Source: Siderastrea siderea (Eukaryota > Cnidaria > Anthozoa > Scleractinia > Rhizangiidae). Taken from it: 64,000 bases of DNA. A program made the position numbers and the translations under genes. Shown piece after piece: positions 49,332 to 59,900 of this stretch (positions are counted from its first letter, which is position 1; each line of letters opens with the position of its first letter). Under the pieces are notes generated by a model that saw only the letters and a list, made by a program, of their open reading frames with translations, was not told where the DNA came from and made no database searches. The stretch covers positions 73,087,562-73,151,561 of the forward strand of contig OZ034969.1 of assembly GCA_964030785.1 (NCBI GenBank), in the 5' to 3' direction.

Positions 49332-49983
49332 TAAGGTGATTCCATTCAATTGCATTGCGCATCCTTTCTGCGCATCATTTTTTGCGTGATTAGCGCGCGC
49401 ACGAGCGCGCGCACCCTCAGAACTTGATATGTTTTCTATGGAAGCTGAGCTGTTCAGAGAAATAAATGGTCATTTTCTCCTAAGGGAACTCGGTGACCCC
49501 ACTTTTTTATTCCATTTATTTAAGGAAAATACGTCTTTACATGATATATTCAAATTTCAAGAACTTTTCATTATTCAATTTTGAAATATTCCGGTTGATT
49601 CACTATTACAGCCAGATTTTAGGCGTTTCACTGGAACCGTCCGGACGCTCGATTTGCCTATTATTTCAAATTAGTTTCATTTTTACGGCAATTTAAGACG
49701 TTTTACTGTAACATTGTACTTCTATCATAAGAATAATGCTTATATTTCATCGCTAGTTATAACTTTGTTCAAGTAATGGGTGTCTCTAGTACAAGGATAG
49801 GTTTTTTTAATATTGCTGTCTAAAGATAGCAAAGTACCTATATACTACAGCCCCGTAGGGTGAAATCAAACACGGTGACCCCCTCTTTTTATTTTATTTT
49901 TTTAATGTACTAGGTGTAATTAGTAACTGCGCAAAGTTTCAACAAATTCTCATTACAACTTCTTTTTCGATGGAATCACCTTA
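49332..49983. mobile_element. 652-bp foldback element, TIR TAAGGTGATTCCA
   Basis: Terminal inverted repeats TAAGGTGATTCCA and TGGAATCACCTTA. Inside, a direct pair near 49486 and 49873 shares CGGTGACCCC followed by T-rich sequence. No transposase ORF. It lies in the divergent promoter region of the MANSC genes. Confidence 0.65.
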
Positions 49984-50574
49984 GGAATTTCAAGTGATAC
50001 AATATCGTCGACATGACTTAAATTCCAACATTTTCTATGAAAACTGTGTTAAAACACTCTTAGTCGATTCCCTTGGCCGGTTTCACAAGTTAGGCCTTTT
50101 TGTTTTGTGTCGCTGACTCGCCATGCATTACAAAGGTACCTGTGTGTTTTGATACCGTTTTTGTTCGAAATCATTGTGTTTCATTTTTCTTGTCACACCC
50201 CAATAAATTGATTTTTTGACTTGGTCGACTGTCTTGTTGCGTGAAAACCAAATTTTTACCGTGTAGAAATGTTCTTTAACTCATTAACATGTGTTTCCGC
50301 ACAATTCAACACAAAGTATGCCTCAGTTATTGTCAAGATGAACCTGTTCCTCCATATAGGTAGGTAAACAATAATTTTTAACTGAAATTCTTTTATTTTT
50401 GAAAAAAAAACACTCCTGGCAGACATTTGCGCCGACACGAAAACCCAGCTGATGGAACGTGTTCTATTTTCAACAAAAAAAGCTGCGCAACATGCATTCA
50501 GCAGAAAAATACTCGTTCGGGAATAAAGCCTGTCCCGTAAGGATTTATGCTGGCACGAGAACTACTGATCTGGT

Positions 50575-50926
50575 ATGGCGTATGACCTTAGACTAATACT
50601 TCTTCTCTTGTGTAAATATCAAGGTATCATTATTGCTGGGAGTTCTCGTCCCCCGACGCGAGAATGTCTGCCGGTGGCTACGCTTGACAAAACTGTCATA
50701 TCGAACGCTCAAAATACTACAGTGACAAAACGTTTGCTTGGGAAACACAGAAACCTTTCGTCTTGTGTGTTGGATTGTTGTAAAAGGGATAACTGCGACC
50801 TCGTGATGTTTGATGGCAACTTCTGTTATGGCGTGCTGTGTTCAGCCGAAGCTGTCTGCCATTTTCAATCAGCCAAGGCAGGACAGAGATCCTTCAATGC
50901 TGTCTTGCTAAATAATGCCTTTGTCG
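50575..50926 (+). CDS. GH116 mosaic exon 1: signal peptide and MANSC 1
   Basis: The ATG at 50575 starts [17 protein letters not shown], with a short charged n-region and a Leu-rich core; cleavage near residue 24 is likely. The domain has [28 protein letters not shown] and VCHF in the MANSC cysteine order, with NTT and NLS sequons. The exon ends in phase 1 (G/GTAAGT), typical of shuffled extracellular modules. Confidence 0.85.
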
Positions 50927-53900
50927 GTAAGTGAAAGTAATTGTGTTGTTAGAAGAAAGTCGCATCACCCGCATAGCTATTTTTATGCAGGTTTTCTATT
51001 CAGATTGAATTAAAATTTATAAATGGAAACTGGAGAAACTAGAGAAAACCCCTTGGAGTAATTTTAAAAGGACGAGAATCAGCAGCAAACTCGCCCACAT
51101 ATGACACTATGTCCGGGATTAAACCACTGATTAACACCAGTGGGAGTTAAGCACTTACCGCAACTCTAACCCTATACTCCCCTAAAAATATTGTACCCTG
51201 AGTGACAGAGGCTTTTCGCGCGCGTTCTGACACGCGCGAACTTTAGCGAAATTGAGTCCTGACAACAAGACAAGATAGGCGGAATGGTGTTCCTAAGTTA
51301 GATGGTCTTCTCTCATAGAGGGTACTGGGAAAAAGAGGTACGATAACTATTTTATGTGACTCCTCCGAACGTCACAATATTTTTCGCGCACTTTTAAGTA
51401 AGTTACCTTACATTATACGAATTTAAATATTCCACTTACAGGAAAAAATATCCAGAAAAGTATGGACAACCCGCAAACTTCAAAATCTCAATCAAGTGGT
51501 GTTATTATTTCGACGGAAACGGTCAAAGAAACAAGTGGTTCACAAGACACCAATGGTAGAATAAGAAGCCCAAACGACAGAAATGTGAGGCATGACCATT
51601 TTCTTCCAAATAAAGCGTTGCCTGATACAACTTCAGTAACCATAGATCTACATGAGGAAGTTTCACCTTCTAGTTTTAAAAACAGAGTGAAGAATAAAGT
51701 TAGACGCACGAGGTTGAATCGACGGGAAAACTTGTTTAAAAATGGCGAAGGTTGTCGTATCAAGCGAATTACACAAAACGGCACCTTGCACTCGGGTATG
51801 AACTCGGGGAAATTTAAACTGCACGGAAAATCAAATAACATTACAAGTTGCGCAGAACAATGTTGCCGGGACCGACTGTGCGATATCGCTATTATTATGA
51901 CTGATCGTTGTTTTACTGTGCAGTGTTACAGTGTGAAGGACTGCGAAATCAAGAATGTAGAAAGCAATTCCTCCGATCTTGTTATTGCGTATATGAACAA
52001 CCGCTTAAAAACTCACAGAACCAGGGACCCGCGAATCAAATTGGCAGGGGATAAAGAAGTGAACAAGAAAACTGTCGTGCCAAATCCAAGTGAAGGTAAT
52101 GAGTGCTGACATAGAAAAGCAAGCACTTTGCCAGTAACATCAGTTGTAGGTAGTGTGTTCTATTGGTTTCACACCTTCTGAATTAGTCATGGATCAATTC
52201 AGTCAACAGAGAATGAAGTATTTCATCCTCTCTTGTTTCAGTATATTCCCTGTGACATAGTTATTATAAAAAACACTAAACGCAACTGCTCATGTTAAGT
52301 TTATTAGGGCGCCTTAATCAAGTGGTAGTTCCTTCGACGTGAGTTGACTTGAGTTGAGTATGTCACATGACCACAGGTCACAAATGATCAAACGTTCGCA
52401 TGCCTACCAATTCGAATATTTTTGGAACGTTGTGTTTCTTCAGTTGACTTGCACTCCAAAGGTAGTTAAAACGATGGTCTGTGTATGCCTTGGAAGGGGA
52501 TTGGGGTGGGGGAGGACCCATGCACATGGGTGCTTCATTTAAATATTTTTATCGTTGATTTTAAGGTAACATAGGCGAAATTCTCAATTCAATCCAGTTC
52601 CTGAATGGCCCCTCCACCGTCACATCAAACATGCAGTTCAACTTCCTTCAACAGTGCGCTATGTATGTGGAGCCAGAAAATTTTACAAAGACTGTACACG
52701 GCTGGGTTACACCTCGATATACTCCTGTTAAATATCTGTACCAGGCTCCCAGTGGAACTCCTCCGCCTCTTGGCATGCGATCTGCCGTGCCACTTGGGGG
52801 AATGGGCACAGGTACTCCTTCTTCTTTTTCCGAGACCAAACTTAAAATCTCAAGCTGAGGACTAGTTAGGATGGTAACTTAAATAGTGCAAACATGTGCT
52901 TACAAATTTATTTATTTATTTATTTATTTATTTAAATGGTGGTTTGATTGTTTGGGATTTAAGTTCAAGGAGTTAAATCCTCTAAAAGTTAAATCAGGCA
53001 GTTCTGAGGAGATGTCTCTAATCTCGTAGTCAGTCACGGGTATGAAAGATAGTAACTGTACTGATATAAATGAAATGAAAATGTGACCATCCCATTCCAC
53101 ATCCGCAGTTCACGTCATTTCATTATATGTGCTGACATAGACATCAGACGTGTTTGTATCATATCAATGAGTCAATAATTCTTCAATAAAACATTGATCA
53201 TCGAGGACGTCACAGCGAAGTGGAAACAAGTGAAAACATCTCTAGCGGCTGCTAACTTCCTAGTTATTGAATCATTGTTTGTGAGTGGTGACGCAATCTT
53301 AGATTACGTAATCATAATAAGAAAAACTTCAGATTAAATCAAAGTGTAAGATGAGATGAGATATCTTTCTTTCTTCTTTCTTTTTGAAGGCTCTCTGGAA
53401 CTTCGGGCTGACGGATCATTCCACGAATGGACCCTTGAGAACCAGTCTCCAGGTGGCTCGGCCAAACTCGGCCCTGGTGCACTGGATAAAGCGGTGATAG
53501 GTGTGCGAGTCAGCTCTTCAAGGGGAATCAAAGCTGCCCTACTACGGACGCACCCTCCCCTGGGGTACCCCGGTGTGGAAGCTTTGTCATACTCGGGTTC
53601 TTTTCCGGTGACACGACTCAGTGTTAGGGATAAGAGATTTTTTGGTGTGGAAATGGACTTGTTTGCTTATGGAACACTCCGTCCGAGAAAAACAAATCTC
53701 TCCTTTGTTCCTGGGATGGCATTCACGCTGAGTGTTAAAAATCCTACCCAGAAGGCAGTGAACGTGTCGTTCTTGCTTAATATTCCTCTTGGCGAACAAC
53801 CAGGTAATGTCAACCATTACGGACACTTTTTGCCCAAAACAAAAATCACCTCGTTATTAATCACAATTTTACGGGCCTTTTGGTAATCTCGTACCTAGAT

Positions 53901-56900
53901 TCCACTTTTATCAGTATGCTCACTGTGTAACTGACCTGGGTAAGAGATGAAGGCTTTGGTAGCTGGATTAACCGGAAGTCTCACTGCGCTGTAGAGGAAA
54001 CATGGGACTGAGAGATGTAGTTTTATGTCAGTGAGGGAAATGCGCCTCTGACAACTTTAAACTGACTAGAGGGTATATACCATGCTGTAGATAACCTGCT
54101 GCACTTGATAGCAATGGCAAATGATTCAGTTGATCATTAGCTGTCACTTTGTCTCAATGGTCGAGTTTCTACACAAAGATCTACAGCCTTAGCGAGCTTC
54201 TAACAACCTGAAGCCTCTATCTCCTCCTTATTCAAACTGCTGTAAGAAAATCTTTATCCCACAGCGACAAAGCGATGAGCCATGTTGAATCTCTTTGGAT
54301 AAACTATCCAATCACTGACTTCACAGCGGTCAAACCTGAGACACGCGCGTGCGCGGTTCCTGCCATAATTTACAGACGAATGTTGAAAGTTTCACTTTAA
54401 CCGCAAAATTAAACTTAACGCCGTTTCTGAAAACTTAAGCTCTTTACGTTGAGTATGTGTTGGAAATAAAGTAACTGTCATGCGCAAGTTTTCGTTTTCA
54501 TACGAACTTCACGCTCGTAGATCCCGCGGGGGGGGGGGGGGGGGGCTCCCATATATGGCCCTTAACGGGGACGTGTGGCCCAAATAGGGTATGGTTTTCA
54601 GAGAGTTTTGTCTTGAACGGGGTATCGATTTCATCAATTTTTGTCTTAAACAGGGTATTGTTACACAACCTTATGTATTCGTTAATCTACGTTACAGAAA
54701 CCTCGCCACAAGCCGAATTTTTAGCAGTTTGCCAATGTACGAGTCCCACCTGAGCCACTGAAAATTTTCTTTTTCAGTTGACTTTTTCAGTGTAGCCTGA
54801 GTGTAGCACTTATCATTTATTTGATATTGCCAATGTACAGCATATTGAAATAAGAAACAGAATCTGACTAGTCCATTCAGGGTTGAAACAACCGGGCCGC
54901 ACCTCCTACCCGAGCATCTGCTGAGTCGCCCCCCCCCCCCCCCTACCAACTGGGTCGCAAATGTTTGAACTGATTCAAACTTCAAGGCTCTAGAAGACCG
55001 GATGTGACGTAGCTTTTTGCGTTTGACCGCTGTGAAATTTCTGACTTCTTGTTTGTCCGAACCGGAAATCAAGAGTCCATTTAACCGGAAGTTAGTGCAT
55101 AGACTAATCTTAGCAGCTAATAGACTCTGGATTTGTTGTTTCGCACTCCTCAGACACATCAAGGGATGGCCAAAGTATTGAAACTGTGGCTGATGTGGAG
55201 TCATCAGCTCAGTGTGCTGCTATGTGTAACGAGAATGATCGGTGCTTGGCCTGGAGTTACGAGAAAAACGACTGCTCCCTGAAAGACACTATGCCGCTTC
55301 ATGCTTACAGGGCTGACGTCACTTCAGGTGAGTCTTCTTCCTTTGAACCAACCACCCTGGAACTTTCAGCCTGTCCAAAAAGGGATGAAAAAAGTCGTAT
55401 AAAGGCGTTCAAATTTCAGGTAAGTGCTGAAAGTGAACTTGGGAGTACGAAATGGACGCACTTTCTACAACCTTCCAAGATATAGGTTCATTGACAGTGG
55501 GGTAAGAGAAGTTTGTGCTAGCCTGCGTAAACGGGGAAGGGGAAGGGAAAGGGGAGCGAGAACGCGGGAGAAAAATGGGTTCTGGGAGCTAGGGACGAGG
55601 GAACGCCTGCTACAAAGACCCCCATTTTTCCATCTCCGCCCACCGATTTTTAGGTAATCTAATTAAGTTAACTGTCAATGCAACCACCAATCAGAAACAG
55701 GCGCGGGCATTCCTGCATGTCTGACTGCACGCAGGAATTTAATGAAGCATGTAGAAATAAAGTTAGGATGAAGATTTTTTTCCAATCAAAGAACTTATAC
55801 TTGCGCTTTTTTCGAAATAAGAGACACGAAGCTTTCCTAAATAAAAAGATTTGCTTTCGAAAATCAAACACGTTCAATTTTCCCTTCTAGAAAAGGTAAG
55901 CTTATTTTAAAACACGGCAAGCGAAGAACCGCGATACATTTTAAATGGCATTTATATTGACCGAAGTGCACGTTTTGAGATTTCAAAAGTAACACGAAAT
56001 CCATAACGTGAAGAATCGGACAATTAAAAAAATATATTTCAATACAATTTTACAATAAAAAATGTAGGTTGCTTTACCATGGATTCTCTACAAAGTCAAC
56101 AGCTTGAGTGATGTCTTATTGTAACCGCAGATTTCACTTTAAAACAACCGTCTGTTCTCAAAGGATAATTTCTTCTCTTTTAGTTCTCTGAGTTCCACTG
56201 TTTAAGGTGTCGAGCGTTTCTTTGGGCTTCTTCTTCTAATTTATAGTTCTCAAAGGGCGAGTCTTCATTACGATATTAAACGGGATATTTACACTGCCTC
56301 GGAAATTCACGCGTGAAACGGTGCAATGCTTTCTTGAAATCCTCTCTGACAATGACAAAATCTCTTCTTTCTAAGACCGTATCCCTTTGGCAAAACCGCT
56401 AAAACATCTCTTCCCTTTGGAAGAGCTCAAACCACCGTTTCTCGCTCTGGCCCCAGTTGTTCAAAAGGTGGATAGCGCTATCCACTGGATAAATCGCTAT
56501 CCAGTGGATAAGTGTTAGGGAAACCAATTGGGTTATCCACTGGATAGAGATTTATCCAGTGGATAGCGCTATCCACCTTTTGAACAACTGGGGCCTGGTT
56601 TCGATTTCGCTACCTGGCCCGGCCTGCTGGCTGCTGCAACCAAGTTCAAATCTTCTAACTGCACGTCCTCGTCAAATTACGTCATTCCCGTGGGACTTAC
56701 TGTCAAAAATTAGCCAATCAGAATTTTGTGGCCGCTGGCGGCCGCAGAAATGAAAAAATGGGGGTCTTTGTAGCAGGCGTTCCCTCGTCCCTAGCTCCCA
56801 GTCCCCCTTCTCCCGCATTCTTGCTCCCCTTCCCGCTCCCCGTTTACGCCTGCTACGCAGGCTAAGTTTGTGCTCGAGATGAAATTCATCATAATCTGAA

Positions 56901-59900
56901 ATTTCAGGCGGTTTGAAATTTGCCATGCAATCATGTTTTAATATGGACAAATAAATATTTTTTAATGTGATTTTTTTCTTTTTGACGGCACTGACTAAAA
57001 CACAGGCTTTCAGGTCGCGTGAATTTTTGCGTGACATAACGAAATTTAAACGAAAAACACCTTTAATACAGCTTAAAAGATAACAGCAAAAACTTAAACA
57101 TTGTCCCCTGTTAAACAAAAGTTAAAAAAAAAAACTAATTTTTTATCAAAAATAATTCCAAAGGCGTGAAAGGGCGGTGGAAAGTACAAGGAGATATGCT
57201 GATCTGTAAACGACCCGGTAACTTTCCAAACAGCGGAAGTACTACGATCATGTCAATCAACTCGAACAAGCCAACCTTTGCTGTCACGGATGACTTCCGG
57301 TCGGTGTGGGGTGCATTCGAATCAAGTGGCAGGTTGAGAAAGAGAGTTGAAACTTCTGGCTTTCATGGAACGATTTCTGTCAGTGCAAGATTACCTGCTG
57401 GTATAAGTGAAACCTTGACTTTTATCTTAGCTTGGTATTATCCTAACAGAGATCATGCGAGAGAGAGAGTGGGGCAATACTACAAGTAAGGATCACATCT
57501 CGTCGTGATTTTAATGTTGTTCAAATTTGCCTGAGAATGCTTAAACCAGCCACTGAAGCGACTTAATATGGGAATAAATCAGATTTTCGTGTTTGAATGT
57601 CAAAGTTATCTGTAGTTTTGTCTTCGTGAGGCTCTTTTGGGAAGATTTTGACTGAAGATTTTGAGAATTATTTGATTTCCCGCCAGCTGCAGCTGCCTGA
57701 CTTCAGTGTTTTTGAATGAGGTTATTTTTTTTATTATCTGGCTTCGCGTCACCTTTCATCTTTGTTTTTGAGAGCTTGTGGAGAGTCATAAACTACCGAT
57801 AACATTGCAGTATAAGCGTTTGTTACAATGATTGGAATCGAGCAGAAAAACGTGAAGTTTCGCCCGTCACGCGGGTGTCATCAGTTTGGGTTAAAGCCAG
57901 CTTTTTATCGCCGAATCTTATATTAAGCGAGTATTCCACTTCTTTCAATATAAATTCTCAACTAATCGTATCAAAAATTTACATTTTGAACATTAAAAGT
58001 GAGTGATTTTTCGATCGATCAGATTCGATGCTGTCTCTGTTCGACGCCGTGCCGAAAAACAGAATTGTGTCGGCATGCCTATGAATCTCAAAATGCCGCG
58101 TGTGAAAATATAAAGCTATTGAAATGGCTGAAATTCTGGAAAGGCAGCCCCTGAAAAGAGAAAAAAAAACAGAAGAGAAGAACTAAAAGAGGAAAAAAAC
58201 AGTTATCGACGAGGATGGGATTCGAACCCACGCGTGCAGAGCACATTGGATTAGCAGTCCAACGCCTTAACCACTCGGCCACCTCGTCCGGTGAAGGAAA
58301 ATTTTGGAAATTTTAATATTTATTGCTTTGTTAATACCACCTGATACCTGTCGCCGAAAAATTAGCATAAATTTTCCACGGGAGAGCGAAGCAGCTTAAC
58401 CAGTACGCTTATCACCTTTATAGCTTTATACAGATCAACATTTTTTCCAATAATACCCTTCTCGTGACCCTCCGACTTTCTAAACCATACAACTAAAGGT
58501 TATTGAATTTTTTCCGTCAAGAAGCCCAGCCAAGAAAAAGTTTTCAATCCATTTAAGCATATGCAAATGCCTTACAAAAATATACCGAAACTGGTTTCAA
58601 AAGAAATCATTACATAACAGCAGATTTAGAGAAATGTACTGTAAACGAAAGGCTGAGCGAAAATCACTTATTTATTTAACCAATCATTCTCCAAATATTT
58701 AATATTTCTTCGAATTCGAGACAACAAAAGGCGAATCGTGTCTCTGATCGAAAGCGTATCGAATAGCACTCCTACGCGTTCCGCATTCCCCGTTCCTCGC
58801 GCGACTGTGCGAACAGCTGCGAGAGGCGAACAGCGGGCCCCGAGAAAAGAAGCTGGCTGCTTTACTTCTCGCTGCTCGTAGATCGCGCCAGTCATGAATC
58901 GCGTTGGCTAACCGTTATTGAAGAAAAAGACCTATTCGGGTAGCTTTGTATTCAAAGTAGTGTCATTAAATAGTTGCAAATCCGGGCAATCAAACTCACC
59001 ACGCGTGAGTGTGCTTCATAACCTTGTTGTGCACGCTAGCTGATGACGTGAGCAAACTTAACCTGTTGCAAAGTGCCCCTTTTGTAGAAGAGACAACCAC
59101 CGCAATTAACAACTAATTGTCCCGTTTCACCCCAGCAAACTGTTGAATTCCAGTATGGATGTGGCCAGCCATGTACGTGATAACCTTCTCGCCAACTTGA
59201 AAGACATTGTTTCCTGGCAATCAAACATTGCACCACCAAAACCCGTCTCCCCTCCCCCACAGTATCATGCCATCCAGTCCTCTCTCCCTGAGTGGCTTCA
59301 AGATCACCTTATCAACAGTTTGAGTTTCTGGAGGAGTGGTTTCCGTGTAGCTGATGGAAGGTACTTCTCAAGCTTCCGTCCAGAAGAAAAACACATTTGC
59401 ACGATCATTGATTTTGTTCATATATAAACGCGCGCTCTGACTGATATGACGTCACGTAACACTTCTTTTGTTTTATACTTGAGAAAAGCAATGGAACACA
59501 CCAAGCAGCTATGTGGTTACATAACCTGCTGGAACACTTGAGGAAGTTTGAAAGAATTCTGAACGTCCTCTCTTGTTTGCATCAAATTATGTAAGCACGC
59601 ACGCCAACTCCTACGCGATCTCGCCGGCTCTGGCGAATTCAAATTCGCGTGCCAACTGACAAGTGCATGTGTTCTCGCTGCGGCCGTGCATGTGTTCTCG
59701 CTGCGGGTTTGTGTATTAACTAACTAAATCCTTACTCCTCCAGAAAAGCGTGCCAGGAAAAGTCAGGGTATAACCTTACACTGAGGAATTTTCAGTAGTA
59801 CTGTTCATGAACATGAAAAAAGTTTTGTATACTCCAGCTTAAGAGGCAGTACAGTAACATCCCCCGGTCTGCTTATGCTAAGCAATTTCAGTACTGTGCT

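Larger units (their letters stand above)
47914..50574. other. Divergent intergenic region between the two MANSC genes
   Basis: 2.66 kb between opposing start codons; it must contain the promoters of both genes. I see a tandem duplication (48172-48450) and a 652-bp foldback element (49332-49983). No TATA or initiator site can be assigned with confidence. Confidence 0.5.

Noticed and set aside
51488..51841. 117-codon minus-strand ORF opposite the mosaic gene's exon 2
   Set aside because: Antisense shadow of a well-supported exon; no family resemblance.
55328..55485. Read-through extension of the PAN exon to the GTAAGT near 55421
   Set aside because: It ends in phase 0, which does not join exon 6 (phase 1); the GTGAGT donor at 55328 fits.
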